Of a stretch of DNA of 64,000 nucleotides, positions 35,043-43,183 are shown piece after piece. Positions within the stretch are counted from its first letter, which is position 1. Every line of letters begins with the position of its first letter. The DNA is from Flavobacteriaceae bacterium (GTDB lineage: Bacteria; Bacteroidota; Bacteroidia; Flavobacteriales; Flavobacteriaceae): contig SIHP01000010.1 in NCBI GenBank assembly GCA_004762155.1, forward strand, positions 146,456-210,455, in the 5' to 3' direction. The notes below the pieces were generated by a model that was given only the letters and a program-made list of their open reading frames with translations, had not been told where the DNA came from and ran no database searches. A program made the position numbers and the translations under genes.

Positions 35043-35070
35043 AAAGCATCTCTGTTTAAGGAGATGCTTT
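35043..35070 (-). terminator. Hairpin terminator just upstream of the tRNA array
   Basis: Perfect arms AAAGCATCTC/GAGATGCTTT with a T-run on the minus strand. It closes the short transcript that carries the 41-codon frame above and isolates the tRNA array. Confidence 0.75.
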
Positions 35071-35092
35071 CTTTTTATATATGTTTATATAA

Positions 35093-35218
35093 TTAATTTA
35101 TATATTCATAATATCTCCTTTTTTTAAAATTAAACGCATCATCACATAGTACATAAAGACTATTCGGCGAGCGAAATGCTATATAGTTTTCTATTATATG
35201 TTGTGAATATTGTTTCAT
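35093..35218 (-). CDS. Possible 41-aa peptide
   Basis: ATG 35218 to TAA 35093 encodes a Tyr- and Arg-rich peptide beginning MKQYSQHIIENYIAFRSPNS. It lies between a promoter-like region (35.23-35.40 kb) that resembles the one at 40.97-41.13 kb and the terminator at 35043, so a short transcript is likely. Whether it is translated is unproven. Confidence 0.3.
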   Translation of the reverse strand: MKQYSQHIIENYIAFRSPNSLYVLCDDAFNFKKRRYYEYIN

Positions 35219-35492
35219 TTTAATTATATATGATGTTTCTATTTTTACTTTTTTGTCATTCATTTTGACATGGCAAAGATGTAACTCTTTTTTTAATTAG
35301 ACAATTAAAAATTAATTTTAATTTATTGATTACCAGTTTATTAAGTTAAATTAAAACAATATTATTCCTGTCCGTTTTTCAACAGATAATAACATTTTAT
35401 ACAATAGGCTGTCTCTCAATTGTTTCTTGTTTTATTACGCTTTATTTAGTGAATTTCTCTTATCAAATATTTTTTATTTTTTTTCATAAAAA

Positions 35493-35519
35493 AAGCGTCC
35501 AATTTAAAATTGGACGCTT
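35493..35519 (-). terminator. Hairpin terminator of a short transcript
   Basis: Arms AAGCGTCCAATTT/AAATTGGACGCTT with an extended T-run on the minus strand, about 27 bp after the 38-codon frame. It belongs to a family of related terminators in this region sharing a GCRTCYAA word. Confidence 0.75.
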
Positions 35520-35545
35520 GTATTGTTGTATTATTTTATTATAAT

Positions 35546-35662
35546 TCATTCAAAATTATAGTTTAATAGATATACATAACCTCCTTTTCGCAAAATACTC
35601 GGGCGAAAATCATACGAACACAGTTGTTCTTTTTGGTTTATATATATATTCTGTAATTTCAT
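35546..35662 (-). CDS. Possible 38-aa peptide
   Basis: ATG 35662 to TGA 35546 encodes a peptide starting MKLQNIYINQKEQLCSYDF, followed by the terminator at 35493. No relative was recognised. Coding is uncertain; the transcript itself is better supported than the peptide. Confidence 0.3.
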   Translation of the reverse strand: MKLQNIYINQKEQLCSYDFRPSILRKGGYVYLLNYNFE

Positions 35663-35775
35663 TTTATTAATTATGATGCAATATTACTATATTATATATT
35701 GATTCTTAAAAATTTCACTAAAAATATTTAGTTTATAATTAATTTTTGTGTAATTATTATTCTTAAAAAAAACTT

Positions 35776-35845
35776 AATCCTTAGTATACATAATCATAAA
35801 ATAACATTAATTAAAATACTTAAGTTACTTTGTATACTAAGGATT
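35776..35845 (-). repeat. 15-bp inverted repeat after the 59-aa peptide gene
   Basis: Perfect arms AATCCTTAGTATACA (35776-35790) and TGTATACTAAGGATT (35831-35845) separated by 40 AT-rich bases, 22 bp beyond the stop codon. It may act as a long-loop terminator or a stabilising 3' structure. Confidence 0.8.
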
Positions 35846-35866
35846 TTAGTGGATTATAAACTTATA

Positions 35867-36046
35867 TTAACAAATATAAGTTCCTTCACCATAGTTACCT
35901 GGTTGGTAACAACAAACTTTCACATCATCTTGATATATGAATGAACCATCTCCACCACATGATGGTAAAGAAATTGCTCCTCCATTAACTTCTTTTTGTT
36001 CTGTTTTACTTAGGCTTGCTCCTAATTTAGAAATGTTTTTTAACAT
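35867..36046 (-). CDS. 59-aa double-glycine-leader Cys-rich peptide (bacteriocin-like)
   Basis: The leader MLKNISKLGASLSKTEQKEV is followed by NGG, which fits Bacteroidota double-glycine (GG) leaders cleaved by C39-peptidase ABC exporters. The core of about 36 residues begins AISLPSCGGDGSFIY and has four cysteines (CGG, CC and the terminal C). It is a paralogue of the peptide at 36443-36634: they share leader, the CGGDGSF block, VKVCCY and GTYxC end. No C39 exporter or modification enzyme is in the window. Possible roles are antibacterial peptide or signal. Confidence 0.75.
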   Translation of the reverse strand: MLKNISKLGASLSKTEQKEVNGGAISLPSCGGDGSFIYQDDVKVCCYQPGNYGEGTYIC

Positions 36047-36301
36047 AATTTTGGTTTTATATATTATTTATTCTACTAAACTAATCTATGTATGGGGATT
36101 AAATAATACCATTATCAGTGATATTAAAACCCTGAAAACAGGGTGATTAATAATTCTTATAGTTAGATACTTTTATATTAAGTTTTTTTAATAATCAATA
36201 CTTTGTATTTAGTTAGAAAACACAAACCGTAATAAATTAACTTGCAGATAATTTACTATTACTTTATGTAGTTTTAATTATCCTTTTTTTCATAAAAAAA
36301 G

Positions 36302-36319
36302 CGTCTAATTTATATTAGA
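36302..36319 (-). terminator. Hairpin terminator of the 63-aa peptide gene
   Basis: GTCTAAT-TTAT-ATTAGAC with an A-run to the left (T-run on the minus strand), about 125 bp after the stop codon. Related in sequence to the terminators at 35493 and 41211. Confidence 0.65.
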
Positions 36320-36442
36320 CACTTTCTTATAATATTTTATATACTGATCATTAATTATCTTAATTTAAAAAGTACTTAAACAATTTACCTAAGATTTCAA
36401 TTCGTTAATACATTATAAATTTCAAGAATATATAACATACTA

Positions 36443-36634
36443 CTAACAATAATAAGTTCCTTCTGCTGGTATATAACAGCAAACTTTTACATTATTTTCA
36501 AATATAAATGAACCATCTCCACCACATGGAAAATCTATTACTATTGGACCTACTCTATCTAATCTTCCTCCATTAATTTCTTGCTGTTGAGACTTACTTA
36601 GACTTTTTCCTAATTTAGAAATGTTTGTTAACAT
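36443..36634 (-). CDS. 63-aa double-glycine-leader Cys-rich peptide (bacteriocin-like)
   Basis: Leader MLTNISKLGKSLSKSQQQEI then NGG, with the core starting RLDRVGPIVIDFPCGGDGSF. The cysteines fall at CGG, CC and the final residue, as in its 59-aa paralogue. Core sequences differ by a small insertion near the cleavage site and in the last third, while the Cys frame and GTYxC end are fixed, as expected for diversified secreted peptides. It has its own promoter region and terminator. Export partners are outside the window. Confidence 0.75.
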   Translation of the reverse strand: MLTNISKLGKSLSKSQQQEINGGRLDRVGPIVIDFPCGGDGSFIFENNVKVCCYIPAEGTYYC

Positions 36635-36772
36635 AATTTTAGTTTTTTAGTTTATTAATTCCCCCCTAAATTAAAAAAATAAACTATTTGTGTTCTCTAT
36701 TTAACCTTTTTCGTATCAGTATATAATCCAACTATTTAAATTTGATTTAAAATTTAAATAGTTGAGTTAATA

Positions 36773-37306
36773 TTACTTTTTCTTTTTCCTGTTTTTTTTA
36801 TTTAAAACTTTCTTTTTCGATTTCTTTTTGGGCAATTTTCCCTTGATACGTTCTCTTTCGTCTTTGATTACTTGCATATACTCATTATTAAATACGTATT
36901 CTTTTGCTTGTTTTAAAAAACTTAATGCCTTTTTGTACTCTTTTAATTGTTCATACAAATTTGCTTTTTTTGTATATAAAACCGCTTTATCGGAACCTTT
37001 AATTGTCAATGCAAAATCGATTAATCGTTCCGCTTCTTTTAAATCTTCGTTCCATAAAAGGACATTTATATAATGTGAATACACTTCTAAGGCGTGAATA
37101 TTTTCTGATAAAGCTTCTGCATAATATGCCTTTGCCTTTTCGTAATCAATTAACTTTTCGGCATAAATACGTCCCATTAAACATAAGGCAACTGTGTTTT
37201 TTTCATCGTAAGACAAAGCATAGGTTAACGACTCTATCGTTTCTTCTAAATCATACGGATAGGCGTCTAATGCTTTAAATATATAATTATTGGCTAATGT
37301 GCTCAT
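36773..37306 (-). CDS. TPR protein, last gene of the rtcB-prfH operon
   Basis: 177 aa, soluble and helical. TPR-like repeats lie between about 20 and 150 (ALCLMGRIYAEKLIDYEKAKAY and LYTKKANLYEQLKEYKKALSF). The C-terminal 25 residues are almost entirely Lys/Arg, suggesting RNA or ribosome binding. It lies 20 bp after prfH on the same strand. It is probably a scaffold of the repair machinery, inferred from context. Confidence 0.75.
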   Translation of the reverse strand: MSTLANNYIFKALDAYPYDLEETIESLTYALSYDEKNTVALCLMGRIYAEKLIDYEKAKAYYAEALSENIHALEVYSHYINVLLWNEDLKEAERLIDFALTIKGSDKAVLYTKKANLYEQLKEYKKALSFLKQAKEYVFNNEYMQVIKDERERIKGKLPKKKSKKKVLNKKNRKKKK

Positions 37307-37326
37307 TTTTAGTTTTCTTTTTTCAA

Positions 37327-38016
37327 TTAGAACTCTCTTCGCAAATCATTCTTTAATTCATTACGTTTTGTTCTAAAAGATTTATCTTTTTTCTTCTGTT
37401 TAAAATCTGAACCTGTAAAAACTCTAACCGGATTTCCTCTTTGTAATGTTAAGTGGTTTTCCCATTCGTTTTGTATAGATTCTTTTAACTGATTGATATT
37501 ATGCTTCGCTATCTTTTCTTTTAATCGTTGAATTGCTATCTTTTTATTTTGATGTTGTGAACGACTATCAGATACTAATACTTGAACTCCTGTTTTCAAA
37601 TGCTTTGCTCTTACTGCCGAACTTACTTTATTTACGTGTTGTCCGCCAGCTCCTGAACTTCTTATAGCCTGAAATTGGATTTCGTGTTCTTGTATTGTTT
37701 TTTTTTGATATTGATGCAGTTCATTACAACCAATAAACCAGTTTTTACGTTTGTTATATTTTCTAAAAGTTGATGTTCCAATCCATTGAATAGTACCTAA
37801 CCAGTTTTTTAAAAACTTTGGAAGCTCTTTTCCTTTAATCTCTATACTTACTGATTGCACTGTCCCGTTTTCAATACCGTTTTCTTTATGTAAAATTGAA
37901 TATTCTATTGAATTGTTCGTCAACTCCTTTAAAAATACTTTTAATATTTTAGCCACCACCCAAGCACATTCTGCTGGTCCTTTGGAAGCTGTTAATTGTA
38001 TTATTTTGGTGTCCAT
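37327..38016 (-). CDS. prfH: PrfH, release-factor-like ribosome rescue protein
   Basis: 229 aa, shorter than RF1/RF2. The class I release factor catalytic loop is intact: GGQ at 124-126 within RSSGAGGQHVNKVSSAVR. The codon-recognition domain is reduced, and the N-terminal part (1-100) is typical of PrfH. Known family role: with a paired RtcB ligase, PrfH acts on ribosomes whose 16S rRNA decoding centre has been cut, as by colicin E3-type nucleases, releasing the peptide so that the ligase can seal the break. An rtcB gene lies two genes upstream in the same operon. The basic C-terminus fits ribosome binding. Confidence 0.92.
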   Translation of the reverse strand: MDTKIIQLTASKGPAECAWVVAKILKVFLKELTNNSIEYSILHKENGIENGTVQSVSIEIKGKELPKFLKNWLGTIQWIGTSTFRKYNKRKNWFIGCNELHQYQKKTIQEHEIQFQAIRSSGAGGQHVNKVSSAVRAKHLKTGVQVLVSDSRSQHQNKKIAIQRLKEKIAKHNINQLKESIQNEWENHLTLQRGNPVRVFTGSDFKQKKKDKSFRTKRNELKNDLRREF

Positions 38017-38043
38017 TTTTTAATTTGTTCTCCTTTAGTTTTA

Positions 38044-38586
38044 CTAAGGCATTTTTGATAACAATGGATTTCCTATCGGATTTTTTCCTTGCGCAACTAA
38101 TTCAACTGCTGTTTTAACAGCCCAGCAATTATTGCTTGAATGAATATTGCTGTAAAAACTTAATAATGTTTTCAGAGCAACAATATGCCAACCATTTACT
38201 GTTGTTGTTTCTAAACTTGTTGCTTCAAAAAAATCGATAGTTGTACGCACTTCTCTTCCAATATCTAACCATATCGTTTTTTCGTAACGTCTAAAATTTT
38301 CGTCACTTGGTAAATGATCATAACGTGTCCATACTTTTTCAAATCCTTCTTCTAATAAAATGCGCATTACTTGTGCTACATTTTTAGGATGTACAAAAAT
38401 GTCTATGTCTTTATGGTCGTGTGCGTGTTTGTATTCTGTGTGGTTTTCTTCAGACATAAAATGCCAAGCCCATCCTCCAGAAATTACAATCCATTGTTTT
38501 AATTTTTCTAATATTTCTAGTCCTAACTCTATTCTATAATTAGGCCATAATTCTCCGTATCTTTTTATGTTGTGTTTTGCTCCCAC
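38044..38586 (-). CDS. Nucleotidyltransferase-fold protein of the rtcB-prfH operon
   Basis: 180 aa. The Pol-beta-type nucleotidyltransferase core is seen as WIVISGGWAWHF followed by KDIDIFVHP, giving the GG...DxD pattern. It resembles the aminoglycoside 2'-adenylyltransferase-like group. Such enzymes recur in predicted RNA-repair operons, where they may add or restore nucleotides at RNA ends before ligation. It lies between prfH (27 bp) and rtcB (79 bp). Substrate unknown. Confidence 0.8.
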   Translation of the reverse strand: MGAKHNIKRYGELWPNYRIELGLEILEKLKQWIVISGGWAWHFMSEENHTEYKHAHDHKDIDIFVHPKNVAQVMRILLEEGFEKVWTRYDHLPSDENFRRYEKTIWLDIGREVRTTIDFFEATSLETTTVNGWHIVALKTLLSFYSNIHSSNNCWAVKTAVELVAQGKNPIGNPLLSKMP

Positions 38587-38665
38587 TTTCTTTTTATTTT
38601 GACAAGTATTAAGTTCAACTAAGTTTTAAAACTCTGTACTTTATACTAATTACTCAATACTAATT

Positions 38666-40057
38666 TTACTTATCCATTCTTACAATTTTTGGTGTAAAGG
38701 TTCCTAAAACGACAACCAATTCTTGCTGATTCGCCATCACTTTTCTAATGTCTTTGTATGCCATTGGTGCCTCATCTATTCCGCCTCCAATTAAACTAAC
38801 GCCGTTCATATTCAATTGATGTTTGATATCGCTATTCTTGAACTTTTCTTTACATTTTCTACGAGAATGCTTGCGCCCTGCTCCGTGAGAAGCGGAATTC
38901 AAACTCTCTTCGTTACCCAAACCACGAACAATGTATCCTGGCGCTGTCATTGACCCTGGAATAATTCCCAACTCGTTTTTATGCGCTGGTGTTGCTCCTT
39001 TTCTGTGTACAATTAACTCTTGCCCGTTTACTTGTTCTTTCCAAGCAAAATTGTGATGATTCTCTATTTTAGCTATCGCTTTTGAACCTAACAACTTCCC
39101 TATTCGTTTGTGAATATTATCGTGACATGCCTTAGCATAATCACCAGCTAAGTTCATTGCCAACCAATATTCTTGTCCGTCGTGCGTATTTAAATCTAAC
39201 CACGCCAAATGCTGAACGTTTTTTGGTAACGGACATTGTTTTGTTGCCAAATAGGTATAATGCTTGGCAATATTTGCACCTAAACCCCTACTTCCGCTAT
39301 GCGTTAACAAACCAACATATTCGCCAACTGGCAATTGAAATTCGTTGTTTGGTTCGGTAATATTTACCGTTCCGAACTCTACAAAATGATTTCCTCCTCC
39401 TGAGGTTCCTAATTGTTTGTAGGCTTTTATTTTTAAACGTTTTAACAACGGAATATCATTAAATTCTGCACGTTCAAATATTTCGTGGTCGTGTTTAATT
39501 TTGTGTGTTTCATACATTCCGAATTTTGTGTGTTCGGATAATATGTTTTCTAACTGGTGCTTTTTTCCTTTTAAATAGGAAGCTTTTACTGGATACACAG
39601 TTAAACACATTCTGCAACCAATGTCTACACCAACTCCATACGGAATTACAGCATTTTCTGTGGCTAAAACTCCGCCAATTGGCAATCCGTAACCAGAATG
39701 TGCGTCTGGCATTAAAGCTCCTTTTACGGCTATAGGTAATTTTAAAGCGTCATATAATTGATATTTTGCTTGATCATCAATTTCATTTTCTCCGTAAATT
39801 GAAAAAGGTGCTCTTGTGTTTCTTAATTTATGTTTTTGCACCTCAACTGGTTTTACCAATCCTTCAGCTACTTTTCCCCAAATTGCATTTCCTTCATATT
39901 TTTCAGGTTCTAATAATACCTGCTTTGCTTCTTCTAAAATGCGTTCTTTCTTTTCTCTTTTGCGATATCGGTTTATTTGTCCTAATGCAATATTTATGCT
40001 ATTATTCTTTGGAAATCCTAAATTGATTAGGTCTTTTCCTTTTAATTTCTTTCCCAT
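38666..40057 (-). CDS. rtcB: RtcB-family RNA ligase paired with PrfH
   Basis: 463 aa, full length for the family. Metal and catalytic residues are in place: D145 and C148 in GVGVDIGCRM, N223/H224 in GGGNHFVEFG, H253 in LTHSGSRG, and the guanylylated histidine H391 in SHGAGRKHSRR. Known reaction: GTP- and Mn-dependent joining of 2',3'-cyclic phosphate or 3'-phosphate ends to 5'-OH ends. In RtcB2-PrfH systems the target is broken 16S rRNA. Its first 16 bp overlap the end of the 231-aa gene upstream. A second, diverged rtcB lies 12 kb away. Confidence 0.95.
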   Translation of the reverse strand: MGKKLKGKDLINLGFPKNNSINIALGQINRYRKREKKERILEEAKQVLLEPEKYEGNAIWGKVAEGLVKPVEVQKHKLRNTRAPFSIYGENEIDDQAKYQLYDALKLPIAVKGALMPDAHSGYGLPIGGVLATENAVIPYGVGVDIGCRMCLTVYPVKASYLKGKKHQLENILSEHTKFGMYETHKIKHDHEIFERAEFNDIPLLKRLKIKAYKQLGTSGGGNHFVEFGTVNITEPNNEFQLPVGEYVGLLTHSGSRGLGANIAKHYTYLATKQCPLPKNVQHLAWLDLNTHDGQEYWLAMNLAGDYAKACHDNIHKRIGKLLGSKAIAKIENHHNFAWKEQVNGQELIVHRKGATPAHKNELGIIPGSMTAPGYIVRGLGNEESLNSASHGAGRKHSRRKCKEKFKNSDIKHQLNMNGVSLIGGGIDEAPMAYKDIRKVMANQQELVVVLGTFTPKIVRMDK

Positions 40058-40737
40058 GATATTTCTTCTTTGATTACCTGTGCTACCTGATAATTTTTTA
40101 AAGCTTTTAAATATTTCTTTGCTTTTAATTTATCTTTTTTAACTTTTGGTACACTCCAATAATCTTTATTATTCCAACCATTTAACTTTTGGTCAGTTTT
40201 ATAATATTCTTTCTTTAAAAGTTGTTGTTCTAATAAAGCGTATTCACTTTCTAACAACGGGTCTATTCTTTTTGAGTGTGTTATATAGGCTCTTGAATAT
40301 TTAATCCTATAAGCTCCTTTAGGTATTCGTATATAAAATCGCTTCCTCAGTTTTTTGTTACAATCTTTATACTGATATACAGTACACATAGCTTGTGCTT
40401 TAGCCGTTAACCTATTAAACTGTTTTTTAGAAATGGTTGGAAAATCTTTATAGATTAGATATTTAGAAACTTGATGAAACCATTGTTTATCGGCTTCAGG
40501 TTTTGTGCGTCCCCAGAATTTTTTCTCTATAATATCATAAAGTTCTAGGATATGCTTTTTGTTTCTATATCGGTCTACATTTTGAGTTATTACAACTTCT
40601 TTAAACCAACCATGTCGTACAGGTGTTGCTAATTTTATATAGCCTAAATTTCTAATTTCGTCACTAATTTCCCATTGTCTCTTTTGAATACCTTTAACTT
40701 CCTTTTGTCTTTGTTCTTTAAGGTGTTTTGGTTTCAA
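40042..40737 (-). CDS. Uncharacterised basic protein heading the rtcB-prfH operon
   Basis: 231 aa, not recognised. It is very rich in Lys, Arg and Tyr (QRQKEVKGIQKRQWEIS and KKLRKRFYIRIPKGAYRIKY), with no membrane segment or Cys motif. It overlaps the rtcB start by 16 bp, so it is made together with the ligase. An RNA- or ribosome-binding cofactor is the simplest guess. The 720-bp region upstream holds its promoter and two short terminated units. Confidence 0.65.
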   Translation of the reverse strand: MKPKHLKEQRQKEVKGIQKRQWEISDEIRNLGYIKLATPVRHGWFKEVVITQNVDRYRNKKHILELYDIIEKKFWGRTKPEADKQWFHQVSKYLIYKDFPTISKKQFNRLTAKAQAMCTVYQYKDCNKKLRKRFYIRIPKGAYRIKYSRAYITHSKRIDPLLESEYALLEQQLLKKEYYKTDQKLNGWNNKDYWSVPKVKKDKLKAKKYLKALKNYQVAQVIKEEISWERN

Positions 40738-41457
40738 TGAACATCTGTTTGTCTTTTTACAACCTTTCGGATATTATAAGCTCATAGTTGATGTGAAAAT
40801 GAAGCATAAAAAAATCCGAAACTTTTTGGCTTCGGATTTTCATATACAGGTAAGATATTATTTATCTATGAAGAAAATCGCGAAGCATGTGTACCATAGA
40901 ATCTGATTCTATTACTGTACTAATGTTTAATTGGTATTTGAACATTTACTTCGTTTTAAATTGTTATTATTTTATTGTTTTGCGTCTGTACCTTTGTACT
41001 GAACTGCGATGCAAATCTATATTGTTTTTTTGAACCACACAAATAAAATTTTAATTTATTTTACTGATAACCAATTACTTAAATTAAAATTAGACATTAT
41101 TATTCTTGTCCACATTTTGTAGATTATTTAATTGACTGATGCTTTATTATGTACCTTTTGTGCTACACGATTCAAATTGAGATTCAGGTTTTAATATTTT
41201 TGCAAAAAAAAAGCATCCAAATTTTAATTTGGACGCTTTTAGTTTTTTATACTATTAATTTTACCTGAAATACAACTCACAAAGTCGCATTTTTGCGTCC
41301 TGATATGTGATTTTTGATATTGTCATAGGTTAAATTTTTAGTTTTTATTTTGTTTATAAAATATATAGAGAATCTTATTCTCTTTTAATTGTCTTTTTGT
41401 GAATGCCTATGGCATTTATAGTATTTCCACTACTTTTCCATACACATTTTTAGTCCA
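40738..41457 (-). promoter_or_regulatory. Leader and short-transcript region upstream of the rtcB-prfH operon
   Basis: No gene over 30 codons was seen. It contains two minus-strand hairpin terminators (40812-40839, arms AAATCCGAA/TTCGGATTT; 41211-41238, arm AAGCATCCAAATT). It also has two tiny frames (27 codons at 40862-40945, 21 codons at 41261-41326) and a -7 type box (TAGATTTG on the minus strand near 41010). The stretch 41020-41130 resembles 35300-35390 base by base in several blocks, so the short units seem to be duplicates. Confidence 0.4.
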
Positions 41458-41703
41458 TCAGTTAATTCTACCGTGATTGTTACCTATTTGTAAGCCTCTT
41501 TTTTCGTTTTTACCTTTTACAAGGTGTGTAAAACAGTTTCCTCGAACTTTACAAAAAACAATGTCTCCTACTTCGCAATCTTCCCATTTTACGGGTGCTA
41601 ACCTTACTGGTTGTTTAGATTTTAAAAGTGGTAACATAGAATTACCAGGTTCTTTTGATATAATGGTTTCACCATTAGTTAATTTTTGAATTTTCCAATT
41701 CAT
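41458..41703 (-). CDS. S24/S26-like mini-peptidase domain protein
   Basis: 81 aa. The hallmark is GNSMLPLL near residue 20, the Ser-containing motif of S24/S26 peptidases (LexA/signal peptidase fold). It is followed by GDIVFCKVRG and HLVKG, which could supply the catalytic Lys. There is no DNA-binding domain and no membrane segment, so it is neither LexA nor a signal peptidase. Such small proteins occur in phages and beside RNA-repair genes; their role is not established. Its promoter has a perfect 7-bp inverted repeat in the 5' leader. Confidence 0.7.
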   Translation of the reverse strand: MNWKIQKLTNGETIISKEPGNSMLPLLKSKQPVRLAPVKWEDCEVGDIVFCKVRGNCFTHLVKGKNEKRGLQIGNNHGRIN

Positions 41704-41724
41704 CTTTTTATATTTTATAAATTA

Positions 41725-41746
41725 TGTAACGTATTATTTCGTTACA
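41725..41746. promoter_or_regulatory. Inverted repeat in the leader of the mini-peptidase gene
   Basis: TGTAACG (41725-41731) and CGTTACA (41740-41746) form a perfect 7-bp inverted repeat 22 bp before the start codon, a candidate operator or RNA hairpin covering the start. A second hairpin (AAATATAACAAAA and its complement, 41798-41830) lies near the -33 region. Confidence 0.5.
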
Positions 41747-42054
41747 TACCTCATAAAATCAAAAGAACTTTTCAATGAACTATTGCAAATATGCGAAAAA
41801 TATAACAAAAGTGACTTTTTTGTTATATTTTTTTTCACAAACAAATGAAAAATATTTCCTCACTTTATTAAAGACACCAATTTATTAACTCAAAAATTAC
41901 TATTCTTTTTTTGTGTAAAAAAGTGTATAATTAAATTGTTTATGTGTAAAAAATACACACTGTAAACAACCTTAAAAGTTATAATCATCAGTAAATACGT
42001 TGGAAATATTAATGGTATGCAAATTGATTGTGTAGATACAGATAAAAATTAAAT

Positions 42055-42210
42055 ATGAAAACAGATACTTTAACTTTAAAACTATTAAACAACAAATTTG
42101 TTTTAACTACTAAAAAGGAATACATCTTTAATTTTAGAGCTATTTTTCTTTTAATAAGATCATTTATTATGATGAGCATACGTATTCCAATCCGTTACTT
42201 ACCTAAATAA
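42055..42210 (+). CDS. Possible 51-aa basic peptide
   Basis: ATG 42055 to TAA 42210 encodes MKTDTLTLKLLNNKFVLTTK followed by a hydrophobic-basic segment (FRAIFLLIRSFIMM) and a basic end. It is the only plus-strand frame in the 678-bp gap 41704-42381. A TGTGTA-AAAAA-TACACA inverted repeat lies about 100 bp upstream and a terminator 90 bp downstream. It could be a small membrane peptide; evidence is limited. Confidence 0.35.
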   Translation: MKTDTLTLKLLNNKFVLTTKKEYIFNFRAIFLLIRSFIMMSIRIPIRYLPK

Positions 42211-42295
42211 AAGTGGTTTGCTAAGTCGTGAAATAATAACTTATACAAATCATTACTAACAATTAATATTTATAATCCCTTATATTTCTTAACTA

Positions 42296-42359
42296 AAAAG
42301 AGGCTAATAAGAAAGTATTTAAATAACATTTTATACTTTCTAATTTTAGTCTCTTTTTT
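42296..42359. terminator. Bidirectional terminator
   Basis: Long imperfect hairpin (AAAAAGAGGCTAATAAGAAA to TTAGTCTCTTTTTT) with A-run left and T-run right, between the 51-aa frame and the end of the mtfA-like gene. Suited to both converging units. Confidence 0.7.
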
Positions 42360-42381
42360 ATTATTATAATATTAAATTTAA

Positions 42382-43161
42382 CTATTCTGGTAATGGCGTA
42401 AAACAACTCGCTAGCATTTTATACAAGTCTGGATGTTTTCGTTTTAACAACATTGGTCTTTCAAAAAAATACTCAGAAGCTACAGCAAAAAACTCTATTT
42501 CCGAAGTTCCTCCATAATCTCTAATATCCGATTTATCTTTATTAATTGCTTCCATTTTTTCGTAAACCAAATCTAACCAAAGCATATAATTTTTATTATC
42601 TAATAACGCTTTTGGAATTCCGTCTATTTTTCCATCTAATTTATCTAATAAGTGAACAAACTCATGAACTCCCGTATTTCCTTTATCTGTTTTATTAACA
42701 AATCCATGATGCAATGCTCGTCTTGATAAAATCATTTTATTTTCAAGTACTCCATTACCAACCATTCCTCCTATATTTTTACCTTCTGCTTTATTATGAA
42801 ACTCTAAATCGTAGTTAAAATAATCTGGATAAATAATTACTTTTTTAATATTCGGATACTTCCAATCTTCAAAACCAAAAACAGGAATTACAGCACTTGC
42901 TGCAACTAATAAAACATCTAAATCTTCCAATGTAAAATCAACCGCTTCTATAGTTACATAAGACATGAAAGATTGCATTCTTCTTTTAAAATGTAATTTA
43001 TCTGCTTCGTTTAACTTTTTATAAAACAAAACATTTTCTTCAAGTATTTGATACCAATGATTTGGAATCTCTTTTAAGATAACTTCTTTTTCCGTTGTTT
43101 TTTTAGGCTTAAAAATCATCAATACAACAATTAGTAGAACGATTAAAAAAATGAAACTCAT
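42382..43161 (-). CDS. mtfA: MtfA/YeeI-family zinc metallopeptidase
   Basis: 259 aa. An N-terminal membrane helix (FIFLIVLLIVVLMIF) is followed by the M90 domain with zinc motif HEFVH (GVHEFVHLLDKLDG) and a downstream Glu (EFFAVASEYFFE) as third ligand. In enterobacteria MtfA is cytosolic, has aminopeptidase activity and binds the Mlc repressor; membrane-anchored versions are usual in Bacteroidota. It is 22 bp after the membrane protein gene on the same strand, so it shares that transcript. Confidence 0.88.
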   Translation of the reverse strand: MSFIFLIVLLIVVLMIFKPKKTTEKEVILKEIPNHWYQILEENVLFYKKLNEADKLHFKRRMQSFMSYVTIEAVDFTLEDLDVLLVAASAVIPVFGFEDWKYPNIKKVIIYPDYFNYDLEFHNKAEGKNIGGMVGNGVLENKMILSRRALHHGFVNKTDKGNTGVHEFVHLLDKLDGKIDGIPKALLDNKNYMLWLDLVYEKMEAINKDKSDIRDYGGTSEIEFFAVASEYFFERPMLLKRKHPDLYKMLASCFTPLPE

Positions 43162-43183
43162 AAATACAATTTATTTATAATAA

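Noticed and set aside
39157..40073. Plus-strand frames opposite the PrfH-linked rtcB
   Set aside because: They are antisense shadows of a highly conserved gene, with no start context or similarity of their own.
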